Origin: Euglena gracilis
Taxonomy: Eukaryota; Euglenida; Euglenophyceae; Euglenales
Assembly (NCBI GenBank): GCA_039621445.1
Contig: CP154954.1
Coordinates: 63,694,046-63,758,045, forward strand
Length of the DNA stretch: 64,000 bases
Direction of reading: 5' to 3'
A model generated the notes under the pieces. That model was not told where the DNA came from and made no database searches. It worked only from the letters and a program-made list of their open reading frames with translations. This document shows positions 22,305 through 32,032 of the stretch, piece after piece; position 1 is the stretch's first letter; each line of letters begins with the position of its first letter. The translations under genes and the position numbers were made by a program.

Positions 22305-22485
22305 CCGAAAATGGCCACTTTCAAGGGAGAATTAGCTGGGTCGGGTCCAAACCCAACCCCCAGGGCAGAACGGAGCCAGGGTTGTGTGGGCAGGGTTTGA
22401 TATAAGGAGGGCGTGCATGGTTTCGGTGGGGGGGTGTCCCACCCACTCCCCCCCCCCCTCCTGGCCTGCAGGGGGGGGGTCTGGA
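22305..22485 (+). repeat. dispersed 175-bp element, copy 2
   Basis: Same orientation and extent as 20,545-20,720, with a few substitutions. A truncated relative starts at about 22,655 (AAAAGGCCATTTTCAA). Confidence 0.9.
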
Positions 22486-22489
22486 CCAG

Positions 22490-23130
22490 GCTTGCGCTTA
22501 GTCGGGTGCCTACCCCACGGGGGGGGGGGTGCTAGGGGCAGGCACCCCCTAGCACCCAATCCGACCCCCACCCCGGGGGGGGGGGGGTAGGGTTTTGGGG
22601 GGTGCCTGCCCCTAGCAGGCACCCCCCTACGACCCCGGCGCCTTCGGCGCCGGGGGGCCGGAAAAGGCCATTTTCAATGAAAATTTTCTGGGTCCGGCCC
22701 GGACCCCTATCCCCCCGGACACCAAACATAGCACGAACCTGGGACCCCTCCCACCTGCCCCACACCCACCTTCCAGAACTCATTTCTGACCCAAACCCTA
22801 ACCCATAACCCTGGAAGAAATGACCCAAAATGGCCCAAATGGCCGGAAATCACGACCATTTCTCCTGCCAGAGGAACCTCGTTCTGCAACTTGGTGGCAA
22901 TTTGTGATGCCAAGGTTGTTCCAAAGCTCAACACGTTTCTGATTTTTTTGTGTTCCTTAGTACCACAAAAAATCCAGCTCCTGTACCTCCCCAACCCCCT
23001 TGCCACCAAACAGGTTCCTACAACCCCCTGGCAGGTGGGGGGGTCCAGACCATGCTTGTGCTTACCGCCCGGGGGGGGGGGTGGGTGCTATAGGGTGCCT
23101 GCCCCTAGCAGGCACACCCCCCCATGTGTG
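22490..23130. repeat. poly-C/G mosaic with stable hairpins
   Basis: GGTGCCTGC-CCCTA-GCAGGCACC at 22,601-22,623, and CCCCGGCGCC-TTC-GGCGCCGGGG at about 22,634-22,656, are perfect hairpins. A second GCCTGCCCCTAGCAGGC copy is at about 23,097. No coding evidence. Confidence 0.7.
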
Positions 23131-23249
23131 TGTGTGTTCACATTATTCCATCTGTGTGCATCCTGGATACTCACCAGGGAGAGGTCTGCATTGTCCATGG
23201 GGGGGAAGCAGTGCAGTTGAAGCACAAAACCCATGATGAGCATAGCCTA

Positions 23250-23460
23250 CCAAGATGGATAGAGAGAGAGATAGAGAGGTTTTTTTAGAGAGATATATAT
23301 GATATGAGATATAGAAGAGATAGAGAGAGAGAAGATATAGATGAGGAGAGGAAGAGATATATATAGATATATATATATATATATATATTTTATATATATA
23401 TATAGATAGATATTTTATATATTTTATATATTCTATATTATATATATATATATATATGGT
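23250..23460. repeat. (GA)n / (TA)n microsatellite
   Basis: GATA/GAGA repeats followed by long TATA runs to 23,457; the Ile/Tyr/Ser frame on the minus strand is a shadow. Confidence 0.95.
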
Positions 23461-23469
23461 TTTGAAGTG

Positions 23470-23955
23470 CATTTGTTTTACAGCATTTTTCAATTTTGAT
23501 TTTGCCGGGGAATGTAGACTGAAACAAAAACGGGAGGTGGTGCGATCATGTTGTCCGCTGCCTTTGGAACGCAGATGAATGGCGGTGTGCTGTACATGCT
23601 CATGACTCAGGCCACAAATTCGTCATGCCAATTGTGACTATTTTGTATTCTAGCAATCGACACAAGTAATTTGGTACGATGGACCGAGTGCTGTTGCATC
23701 GATAGGGGGGTCTGGTTTTTTTTTTGCAGAGGCCAACTGAACCTTTGAGCATTCGGGTTGTGCCCATTTTTTTCCTGCTGTTTCAAAACGTCCCGATTTA
23801 TCATTTATCATCAAAGAAGCATCTCTGAACGCTGTGGTTGCGTTCGGAGAGCGTCGCCCCCCGGCTGGCAGTTCTCGGCTGGGCTTTTTTTTGTCACTCC
23901 ATTCAAGGCAACGTTCGTAAACCCCCCCCCCCCCTGGGGCCGATTTCGCCGCCCA
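23470..23955. other. no gene seen
   Basis: Nothing coding that I can support before the DIRS-like terminal sequence begins. Confidence 0.4.
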
Positions 23956-23959
23956 AATA

Positions 23960-24220
23960 AGACGACACCTCGGGCTCTGCACTTTGCCCTTGTGAGGCGG
24001 TTTGTTTTGATTGGTCGCTGCGCTGGGTTAGGAGTCCCTGCTTAGCGCCTTTTCGGACTCCCACGACAGAGGAAGGGGGAGGAAGGGACCAAGAGGGCGA
24101 AGCACAAGAAGATGGTGAGGTCCTGCTTTCCTTGCCGACTGTTCTCTTCTGGTGTGTTTGTGTGCGCGCGGGGGGTGCTTCTTACTGCGCCTTTGTTGCC
24201 GGAGTTGGCGATGACGAGGC
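23960..24220. repeat. DIRS-like element A, left inverted terminal repeat
   Basis: Two blocks. Positions 23,965-24,045 match the terminal block at 35,830-35,920 (GGTTAGGAGTCCCTGCTTAG). Positions 24,100-24,215 (GGTGAGGTCCTGCTTTCCTTG through TTGTTGCCGGAGTTGGC) are the reverse complement of 28,560-28,665, with only a few differences. DIRS elements carry inverted terminal repeats plus an internal complementary region. A partial further copy at 24,490-24,525 (GGGCTCCGCGCTTCGAGATG) could be the latter. Confidence 0.8.
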
Positions 24221-25517
24221 CTCCTCCGACACCTTGGTGAAGCTGAACCGTCGTGGCCCCGCCCCCCCCCCTCCCATGTTTGCTTGGTGGGGCCCCCCCC
24301 GCGATGGGGATGGTTGGCTCTCTTTGTTTTTCTGGGTGGGTGGCCGGGGTTGCTTGGTTGGGGGCCCCCTTTCTGGTTTAGATGTCTTTCTTTTTCTGCT
24401 GATTTTTTGGGCGGGGGGGTTGGGCTCACCATCTTCTTGTGCGTCGCCCTCTTGGTCCCGTCCTCCCCTTTCCTCTGTCGTTGGAGTCCGAGACCACTCG
24501 GGCTCCGCGCTTCGAGATGGTGAGGTACTGTGCACCCCCCTTTGGGCCATAATATTTTGAATTTTTGAAACGACACCGAGTCGTAAATAATGAGCTTGGA
24601 AGGCCCCAAAATTTTTCCACTGACCCAATTGCTGGACGTCTTCCACTTGCAAACCAGCATTTTTCCACCATAAAACCCCAGCTCCTCTGGTGCTTTGGGG
24701 TTTCCAGTGGGTGGTGCCCACCCCCCCCTGTCAGAATTTCTCTGGTTAGGGAATTCACTCTTTCTGCTGTCAAAGGTCTTTTTCCATCCAAAGACCATAA
24801 CAAATTATTTTTGTGCCCAATCATGTGGGCTGTCCTTTCCACATATTCTTTCAATAAATTCCAGGGGCTTATGAGGGGGGTGTGTGGCAAAATCAAAACT
24901 TCCTCCCATCTGGGGAATTGCCCCCCTTTCCTTAGCAATAAAATGAAAATTTTTTCTCCCACGAAACTGATTTTTCGCTGTGTCCTGGCTAAATCAACCC
25001 CCCTGTGGAGGGCCAACAGCCTCCAACAGATGATGAGTCTGTTTCTGAGCTCCTTTACAGATAGGTCTGAGAGGGGTTTGTATTTCCTGATGATGTTTTC
25101 TAAGAAATCAGTGGGGTCCCAAAAATGGGCATACTTGCAGACATTGGAATTCCATTTCCTTTTCAATGCAGACAAAAGAGGGGAAAACCTCAATGACCCA
25201 AACCCTGGGAGTAATAAAACTGCTGCATATGCATTTCGTGCAGTGTTGAGGCTGTGGACAGCGAGATCAAGGATGGCCTCAGCCATCCTGTGGACTGTGC
25301 AGTCCTGCAGGGGCACCCCTTTGTGCAACAATTGGCCCACCAATGTCCTGAATGCCGAGTCATATCTCTTGGCATTTCCCAGATTTTTTATGTAAGTGTC
25401 GATACTGGACATCGAAACTTCCTGGGATTGTAATATTTGCCTGACACAATCAAGCAGGCCAAATTCCACCTTGGGGGGGGCATCTCCTCCCCCCAGCAAT
25501 TGGTGAACAGACCCCAC
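24182..25517 (-). CDS. tyrosine recombinase of DIRS-like element A (one frameshift)
   Basis: The product would integrate the circular DNA copy of a DIRS-like retroelement by a Cre/lambda-integrase-type Arg-His-Arg-Tyr reaction. The first frame (25,517 down to about 24,740) has an N-terminal helical core-binding-like part (ARNAYAAVLLLPGFGSL) and a box-I-like stretch with Arg (LLALHRGVDLART). The second frame holds the C-terminal box (HWKPQSTRGAG, Arg codon at 24,686-24,688) and the catalytic tyrosine in QWKNFGAFQAHYLR (Tyr codon 24,587-24,589). The two frames meet at an 8-C homopolymer near 24,721-24,728, so the break may be a sequencing error. A basic, Pro-rich tail follows. Copies D and E carry related sequence. 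Confidence 0.85.
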
Positions 25518-25636
25518 TGGGGGGGGTACCAGTTAAACTTTGCTGCCTGGCTGCCTGATTGACATTAATTGGCGCCACCATGATGTCGAAGCCCAGTGGG
25601 GTACGATCAACAGACAATGCAGGTCTGGGTTTACCA

Positions 25637-26267
25637 TTAACCTCTGACCCACTGGGGAATGATGCTCCAGGGGGGGTTTGCATAAACTGGGGGGAGGTCC
25701 CTCAAGTCTGTCCTCAAGGCATCCACCAGCAAAGTGGTGGGGGTATCGACAAACAAACTTGTGGAATTTTTTTGTTGCTGGGTGTGCAAAACATATCCAC
25801 CTCTGGGGTTATGTCCTTCCTGAAAAAAGTGAAGAATTTGGTGAACGATGTTTGGGTTTAGGGTATAATCCCCTTGGTCCTTTTGCTCCCTGGTCAGGGA
25901 GTCTGCCAATTGCTCCTTTGTGGGAACCCAGACCACCTGCAAATTTATTTGCTTTTCTTGGCAATGATACAGTAGGGGTTTTAAAATAGAATTGAGCTAG
26001 GGCTTTTTTCCTCCCCACTTTGTTAAATAACTCACAGCCACCTGGCGGTCGACATGAAGCACAATTGTTTGCTTTGGCTTGGCCAGTGCTTTTACAGTTT
26101 CCACTGCAGCTTGCAACTCTTTTTGGTTGATATGAAGGACATGCAGGTCCCTCCAAAAATCCTGCACCTTTTGGCCTGATTCCTTGTACAGCCCCCCCCC
26201 CCCCATTGCCAGGTGCTGCTGTCTGAAAAGAGTTCCTGAGAGGCCTGGGATTTAAATGCCCTGCCAA
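25637..26267 (-). pseudogene. RNase H and C-terminal pol domain of DIRS-like element A
   Basis: Split over overlapping frames. The first has TIVLHVDRQVAVSYLTKWGG, matching the DIRS RNase H strand with the catalytic Asp. The next begins VVWVPTKEQLADSLTRE (the DIRS motif around the ADSLSR box) and ends with DLRDLPPVYANPPWSII, the NPPW motif typical of the domain that follows RNase H in DIRS polyproteins. The enzyme would remove RNA from the RNA/DNA hybrid during reverse transcription. Copies B and C have the same strings in plus orientation. At least one frameshift separates the parts. Confidence 0.8.
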
Positions 26268-27535
26268 CCCCTGGCTGTAAAAACGTTTTTATCTCCACAA
26301 TTTGATCTTTGACTCCCTGAGGAATGGTCAGGGTGTGGTCACAACCCCACTTGGTGTGCAAATCCACCATTTTGCAAAGTTGATCTGTCAGAATTCTGAG
26401 AAATGGCATGGAGACTAAATAGCTTCTGACCTGCCCCACAATGGAGCTGAGTTTTCTGCAGCTCATTTTTTGTGCTGTGAGCACCTTGCCTAGCTCCTTT
26501 CTCAAGGATTTTAATTTTTCCTGAGGAATCCGCAGTTGGCCTTTTTTCAAATTGATCGACTGGCCCAAACGCTTTATTTCCTGAGTGGGCTCAAAACATG
26601 ATTTGGGGAGGTTTAATCTGAAACCTGCCAGTAAAAGGTCCTGTTGCATTTCTACCAAATGTTGGGCTGCTGTCTGTTTGCTGGGGGCTAACAGCAAAAT
26701 GCCGTCGAGGTAGATGAAAACCACCTTTCCCTCCTTTCTCCATTTCCTTTCCCAGACTCTCATGAGAGCCATAAATTTCTGTGGCAGGCTGCTTATACCA
26801 AAGCATGCAGCTTGAAACTGCCAAGTTTCCCGCCCCCACCTGCGTACAAACATGTTTTTCTAGGCTGCTGTGCAGTTTTAAGTGGAAATAAGCATCTTTC
26901 AGATGTATTTTTCCACAGAACCAACCTTTTCTTAGATATGGGAAGATGTTTCCCATGTGTTCCAATCTGAACTTCTGGGGTGAAACGGAGATTTAACTGT
27001 CGACATCTGAAATCGGTCTTTCTTTGGTCCTTTCCCCTTCTTTTTTGGAAATGATGAAATAAGGGACAAAATGTTTTGCCTCCTGTGGGGGGATCTGCCT
27101 GGTTGCCCCTGCACATTCGTATTCTCTCAGAATTTTCTGGGCTGTCAATATTTCTTGGGTGGTTTTGAAGGGAACTTTTAAGGACATTTGAGGGGGGAGG
27201 GAAAGATCTGCCATAACCCCCTCCCTTATCAGGTTTAATACCTCTCTGCTGGCTCCTGCTTTGACCCAATGGGGAAGGCTGGCCTGCAGGGCCTTGTAAG
27301 GAGGCACCCCTGGGTGTAACGTGTCTGGGGATTCCCCAGGCCCCATCACTGGGGTCTTTTCCCCTGGGTGCGCCATCACTGGGGCTGCAGCTGGCCCTGC
27401 CATAGGGCTTTCCAAGGACAGGCTTTCCCCCTGATTTTCAATGATGAGGGAAGGTCTGTGTCTGCAGTGGGGTGGTACATACAAAGCTGGGGTGTCTGGG
27501 CTGATTATCTTCTGGGGGGGCCCTGTTGCAGCCAA
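26092..27535 (-). pseudogene. reverse transcriptase of DIRS-like element A
   Basis: The frame opens at 27,535, overlapping the gag frame by 98 bp. It has the fingers motif FVPYFIISKKEG and PISDVDS, then a stop, then WFCGKIHLKDAYFHLKL, the DIRS RT motif with the first catalytic Asp. The palm motif reads FIYLDGILLLAP at about 26,704: YxDD has become YLDG by one base, so the second metal-binding Asp is lost. After it come the thumb and connection (LGKVLTAQKMSCRKLSSIVGQ). Frame changes occur near 26,990 and 26,850-26,880. The domains are in order, but the enzyme as written should be inactive. Confidence 0.85.
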
Positions 27536-28421
27536 TCTTGGGCCTCCCCCCCCAAGGGCTGATGTGGTGATCTTGAATCATATATTGGCCCCCATTGGCC
27601 TCCTGATTTTGATTGAAATGGACTGCCCTGGCCTTGAGGTCTTGATTCCTCCACTGGCCGCCATTAGCCTCTTGATTCTGCATACAGTGGCCTCCATTGG
27701 CATTCTGTCCCTGAAGGGGGGGCTGCTTGCTGCATTGACTGACAGCTCCTGAGGGATTTATGTTTGAGACAGCTGTGGGGTAAGGTGGACATGCCTTTCC
27801 CCTGGGGCAAGTTTGCAGCATTTGCATCTGGCTTTCATAGCCTTGCAGCTGGCCGCCATGCCCTTGATGATGGCTGCCATAGCCTTGCAGCTGGGCTCCA
27901 TGCCCTTGATGATGGCTGCCATAGCCTTGTTGGAAAGGGTCGCCATGCCCTTGATGCAGTCCATTTCCCCTTGGTATGTTCCCCCTGGGTGGGGGGTGAT
28001 GATGTGAAAATGGGGGGGTGGTCTTCCAGACCTGTCTCCCCATTTCTGTCCCTCTGGGCTGTGGGCTGCTGGTGTCTTTGTCTCCTCGACTTTCTGGCCA
28101 CCAATGTCCAGGGTCCATGTCCGTCGTCGAACTGGAATTAAAAATTATTCGGGAAATTGGAAGGTGGGGGGTTGCGACGGCCACGGACTGGTGCTCCGCT
28201 CCTGCTCTGTCATCGTCCCCAGCGCCTGCTGCTCTTCCACTCTTCTCCACTTCAGGTTTCTTCCTTGAAACTCCTTGTAACGCTGCTTGACTTTCCATGT
28301 TGCTTGCTCCGGCGCCTGCTGGAACTCCATCTTCTCCAGCTTCTGCTGCCTTCGCAGGGGTTCTTTGTTGCTCTGCTGCGCCGTTGGACTCCAGGTATGT
28401 TGCACCTTTCATGGAAATCAA
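27438..28421 (-). CDS. Gag-like protein of DIRS-like element A
   Basis: Uninterrupted 327-codon frame directly inside the right terminal repeat and overlapping the RT frame. The N-terminus is acidic, Ala- and Gln-rich. The middle has tandem QGYGSHHQGHG units (about residues 155-200), followed by NQEANGG units. Low-complexity, Gly/Gln/His-rich nucleic-acid-binding Gag proteins are usual upstream of pol in DIRS elements. No zinc knuckle is present. The start chosen (MISMKG) resembles MKFLKISMKDAIS-type starts in a fragment at 28,894-29,154. Confidence 0.7.
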   Translation of the reverse strand: MISMKGATYLESNGAAEQQRTPAKAAEAGEDGVPAGAGASNMESQAALQGVSRKKPEVEKSGRAAGAGDDDRAGAEHQSVAVATPHLPISRIIFNSSSTTDMDPGHWWPESRGDKDTSSPQPRGTEMGRQVWKTTPPFSHHHPPPRGNIPRGNGLHQGHGDPFQQGYGSHHQGHGAQLQGYGSHHQGHGGQLQGYESQMQMLQTCPRGKACPPYPTAVSNINPSGAVSQCSKQPPLQGQNANGGHCMQNQEANGGQWRNQDLKARAVHFNQNQEANGGQYMIQDHHISPWGGRPKIGCNRAPPEDNQPRHPSFVCTTPLQTQTFPHH

Positions 28422-28537
28422 ATTTTTTCTTCCGGCGCTTTTCGTTATCGTCTGAATTGCTCTTCCTCCTCTGTATTGATTGGATGCTGTGCTGAACGTT
28501 GTTGAACTCGTTGAGTTGAAATTCTTTCTCCTTGTGG

Positions 28538-28745
28538 TCGAAGGGCAGAATTAGCAATCAGCCAACTCCGGCAACAAAAAGCAGTAGAAGCAGCCCCCGC
28601 GCACACACAAACACACCAGAACAGAACAGCCGGCAAGGAAAGCAGGACCTCACCATCTCGAAGTGCGGAGCCCGAATGGTCTTTTCGCCGGAGCTGGCTG
28701 AGTCTTAATTTGCCCTTCGACAACCCAGAAGAAGGGAACTTCAAT
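28538..28745. repeat. DIRS-like element A, right inverted terminal repeat
   Basis: Begins GTCGAAGGGCAGAATTAG and CAGCCAACTCCGGC, and ends with the complementary GCCGGAGCTGGCTGAG and TTTGCCCTTCGAC, so the 200-bp block is itself a fold-back. Its centre pairs with 24,100-24,215 at the other end of the element. Confidence 0.8.
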
Positions 28746-28893
28746 TCGAGAACTTTTGAAGTTGAATTTGCAATAGTCAAGTCAATTGCATTCTCCGGAA
28801 GTTGACGCTCGTAGAGAATATCAAATCAGAATTTGTTGGCATATTCAAGGTTTCAATGAAAATGCAATTGCCAATAACAAGAGCTGACTGCCG

Positions 28894-29154
28894 CTACAGC
28901 TTGACGACCTGACGGCGCGGTGAAACCGTGGCGACCCTAGCACTCCCTCGAGGCAGACCGACAAGGGCGGAAGGGATACCGAGGGCGAAGCACAAAGACC
29001 TTGCGAGGGAAACTTCCTTTGGGGAAGGGGCAGCCACAGTCGCGCCGTCAGGTTGTACAGCTGCTGCTGCTTCTGATGCTCCCTCTTGAAGTTCTCCAGC
29101 GCTGGTCGTCTTGGAAATTGCATCTTTCATTGAAATCTTCAAAAACTTCAACAA
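28894..29154 (-). pseudogene. gag 5' fragment of another DIRS-like copy
   Basis: An 86-codon minus frame begins MLKFLKISMKDAISK, comparable to the start of the gag of element A, then runs into the terminal-repeat sequence CTTTGTGCTTCGCCCTCGG seen at 35,600 and 48,470. It appears to be a leftover between elements A and B. Arms GACCTGACGGCGCG (28,905) and CGCGCCGTCAGGT (29,041) form an inverted repeat. Confidence 0.45.
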
Positions 29155-29246
29155 TTTCAGCTTTGAGGTTCTGCACGAGCGTCTTCTTCTGGATAATCTG
29201 ACGTGATTAATTGACTTCTTCTTCTTCTTCCAATTGATAAGGTGTT

Positions 29247-29420
29247 TTACGCTCCTTTCTTCTGGGTGTCGAAGGGCAAATTAGGAATCAGCCAACCCCG
29301 GCGAAAAGAGGCACTAAGCAGGGATTCCTAACCCAACGCAGCAAACAATCCAAACAATACCGCCAGCGAGCAAGGCATGACCCACAAGGGCAGAGTGCGG
29401 AGCCCGAGGTATTGTGGCTG
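29247..29420. repeat. DIRS-like element B, left inverted terminal repeat
   Basis: CTTTCTTCTGGGTGTCGAAGG, AATCAGCCAACCCCGGCG and GCACTAAGCAGGGATTCCTAACCC are the reverse complement of 35,835-35,975. The pair bounds a 6.7-kb plus-strand element. Confidence 0.85.
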
Positions 29421-29597
29421 TCCCATCCTCCCGTGAAATAGTTTCTGAAAACCCACCGAGTGGCAGCCACAGACTTTGGCATACAGTGGTCAGAAAAATA
29501 CGAAGGACGCAAAAGCCAAGGCAGCGGTCACGCCACTACGGCATGGGCCATGGAGGCCCATATCCCAGTTACACCAATACCTTGTTCAAGCTGGGCC
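29420..29597. other. element B internal sequence, nothing identified
   Basis: Short open frames without recognisable domain. Confidence 0.4.
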
Positions 29598-29835
29598 ATG
29601 GTGTTGAGGGGGGGGGGCAGCAGCCTCCTCATTCCCCTACAAGCTTAAGACAGCTAAATTACAGCCAAATTAGGCATTACCCTCTGTGAACAATTCAATT
29701 CCACTGCGGATTTTTGTACCATCAGGAAACGGCAATCGCCATGATACTATCTCCATTGGCATGTGTGATCCTGAATTGATTTGATGCCGTGGCTGGCTGG
29801 GTTGGCAAAAGTGGAACGAAGTTTGAATAAGGAGC
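29598..29835 (+). repeat. direct repeat R1, copy 1
   Basis: Matches 31,601-31,845 closely (GGGGGGCAGCAGCC, TGTGAACAATTCAATTCCAC, TTGATGCCGTGGCTGGC). In the second copy the sequence jumps from the end of R1 to repeat R2 and lacks the CCHC-to-methyltransferase segment. Confidence 0.9.
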
Positions 29836-29940
29836 TGTTACAACTGTGATCAGCCTGGACATTTCAGATGGGAGTGTCCACAGCCACTGCGGTGGACACA
29901 GAAAACGGCAGCACCACAGGCTGGACAGCAGGTTGCTGCC
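29836..29940 (+). CDS. Gag fragment with CCHC zinc knuckle
   Basis: The frame reads CYNCDQPGHFRWEC at 29,836-29,877: a perfect C-x2-C-x4-H-x4-C knuckle, as in retroviral and retrotransposon nucleocapsid domains that bind the packaged RNA. Downstream QPLRWTQKTAAPQAGQQ leads to a stop at about 29,938. A TGA lies four codons upstream, so the N-terminal Gag is missing or frame-shifted. The knuckle begins exactly at the border of repeat R1. Confidence 0.75.
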
Positions 29941-30179
29941 TAGGGGCAGAAGTGAAGCAGCTGCGGTATGGAGGGAGGGGACGAGAGGAGCGGCTCTTTG
30001 AGTAAACAAACCAAACAGAGGGACAGAAAGGAGCCACTACCGCAGCATAAACAGCGAACGGAGGGAGGTAAGGGATCCAGGGGTTCAGACCAGAAAACGC
30101 AAAACAGACAAAGACAAAACGCAAAGACACACGTGTCACGGGAGGAGGCTAGCTGCAGGTTTGGGCGGGCAGCCTCCCG

Positions 30180-30715
30180 TTGGATCACCAACCAGTACTT
30201 CGTGCAGGACAGTTTTGTGAAAAAAATAATCTCACATTTCGGTTTGCAACCACAGGTGGATGCCTTCGCCGCAGAACAGGACAAGCGGTTCTCGCGTTGG
30301 TGATGACCAGACAGCCCACACGGAACAGATTCCTTCCATAAAAATTGGCAGGGCAGCCTCCTGTGGATCAATCCACCTTTCGACAAAATCCCAGAGGTGA
30401 TCAAAACAATTCAGACGGACCAGGCCCACGCGGTTTTGGTGGTACCTCAGTGGAAACACAGGGTTTGGTACCCACCGGCCAAAAAACTGGCCCTCATGTC
30501 CAGGATTTTTCCCGCAAAACCCAATTTTTTTGACAGGGTCGACAAGGGTTGCAGGGAAACACAGTGGCCGGTGGAGGTGCTGCTGGTCTGTGGACACACG
30601 GAACGCTGTGATTACCTGACGGGCTTCCACCAGCACATGACCCCCCCACACCCAATGTCCAAGGTCAACTTCGGACAGTGTTCCACCATTGGAGAAAGGG
30701 GAGGGGGGTGATGAG
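30180..30715 (+). pseudogene. retroelement pol C-terminal domain (DAFA ... NPPF)
   Basis: Reads NQYFVQDSFVKKIISHFG, then VDAFAAEQDKRFSRW and a stop pair at 30,301-30,305. It resumes as LLWINPPFDKIPEVIKTI, then AVLVVPQWKHRVWYPPAKKLA. The series DxFA..., NPPx, VVPxWxxxxW matches the domain after RNase H in DIRS-type polyproteins (copy A has YANPPW). The strings also recall the NPPF motif of N6-adenine methyltransferase folds, so its role may be enzymatic or structural. It is separated from any RT and lies directly ahead of the methyltransferase-like segment. Confidence 0.6.
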
Positions 30716-30778
30716 CACAAGCCACTGGAAAAAACAGACCTGCCGGGGAAAAACGTTTTCGACCGTTCAGCAGAACCG

Positions 30779-30990
30779 AAACTGAAAATGCTGGACCTCT
30801 TCTGTGGTACCAAGTTGGTGGGCCAAGCATAAAAAAAAATGGGGTTTCAGGTGGTGACGATGGACCTGGACCGCAAGCGGCAGGCAGATTTTCAGGTGGA
30901 TGTCTTGAAGTGGGACTACAAAAAAGGTCTGAAACCTGTGAATTCCACACGGTGGTCTGTGGGGTTCCCTGCACGGAATTCAGCTTGGCA
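30779..30990 (+). pseudogene. DNA cytosine-methyltransferase-like domain (truncated)
   Basis: Frame 1 reads MLDLFCGTKLVGQA (SAM-binding motif I of C5-methyltransferases), one stop at a 9-A tract, then GFQVVTMDLD and DFQVDVLKWDY (motif II/III-like acidic positions). After a one-base shift a second frame reads HTVVCGVPCTEFS, equivalent to motif IV with the catalytic Cys in PC. Motifs beyond IV (ENV and the target-recognition part) are absent: the sequence passes into repeat R2. Cytosine methyltransferases have been reported inside retrotransposons of algae and dinoflagellates, where they may affect element silencing. This copy should be dead. Target base is inferred from the motifs only. Confidence 0.65.
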
Positions 30991-31170
30991 CTCCTATTCC
31001 AAGGTGTGAAACCCTGCAGAAGTCAGGTTGGATCAGAAAGGGTGAGGCCCAGACTTCCCAAAAGACGAGGCGGGGGGATTCCAACAAGGCGGCCCTACCA
31101 CGTCGTTGGAGGCCCTGCAGGAGCCAGGTTGGAGCAGAAAGGGTGAGGACCCCCCCCCCAGACTCAACAA
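30988..31170 (+). repeat. direct repeat R2, copy 1
   Basis: CTATTCCAAGGTG, GAAACCCTGCAGAAGTCAGG, then GGAGCCAGGTTGGAGCAGAA to CCAGACTCAACA, repeated at 31,851-32,032. Confidence 0.9.
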
Positions 31171-31600
31171 GATAGTATTGCACAATGGTTGCCATGGTGC
31201 TGGTTTGTGGCATGGCCTTTCAAGCCGGTGCCGGCCGAAAAAGGATGACATTCAGAGTGTGTCAAATGAAAACCCTGTGGGCAGGGGTTTTGCAAGAAGA
31301 TTTTATCAAGATCTGATCGAGATGTGCTGTCAATTGGGCAATTGTGATCCAGATTTGACGAAGATGTGTTTCCAGCTGGGGAATCCTGAGCATTGTCCGA
31401 CCGCTTCAAGGGGTCAAATGGTGACTCTGGGTCGGCAATTGCAAGGGGGAACCCTGAAGATTTGAAGACATAAATTGTACAGATCGACTGTCAATTGTAG
31501 TGTAATGTGTAATTCAATTGTAGTGTCATGTGTTTACTGGTGCCCGAGTTAGAGATGGAGCAGAACTTTGTGGAAAAACGTTTTTGAAGAGGGGAGTGCT
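31170..31600. other. no gene seen
   Basis: A short open frame with an internal near-repeat (ATCGAGATGTGCTGTCAATTG and ACGAAGATGTGTTTCCAGCTG) but no recognisable protein. Confidence 0.4.
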
Positions 31601-32032
31601 GGGGGGGCAGCAGCCCCCTCATTACCCCACAAGCTGAAGACTGCTGGCAGATTGATGTGAGCTAAATTACAGGTAAGTTAGGCGTTACCCTCTGTGAACA
31701 ATTCAATTCCACTGCGGATTTTTGTACCATCAGGAAATGGCAATCGCCATGATACTATGTCCATTGATTTGTGTGATCCTGCATTGATTTGATGCCGTGG
31801 CTGGCTGGGTTGGCAAAAGTGGAGCGGAAGTTTGGATATTCCAATAAGGATCCCCTATTCCAAGGTGGGAAACCCTGCAGAAGTCAGGTTGAATCAGAAA
31901 GAGTGATGGCCAGAATTCCCAAAGGACGAGGCGAGGGGATCTAATAAGGCGGCCCTACTCCGTCGTGGGAGGCCCTTCAGGAGCCAGGTTGGAGCAGAAA
32001 GGGTGAAGAGCCCCCCAGCAGACTCAACAATG
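31601..32032 (+). repeat. direct repeats R1 and R2, copy 2, fused
   Basis: R1 (31,601-31,845) is joined to R2 (31,851-32,032) through the junction AATAAGGATCCCCTATTCC. The 1.15 kb with knuckle, NPPF domain and methyltransferase that separates R1 and R2 in copy 1 is absent. Confidence 0.85.
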
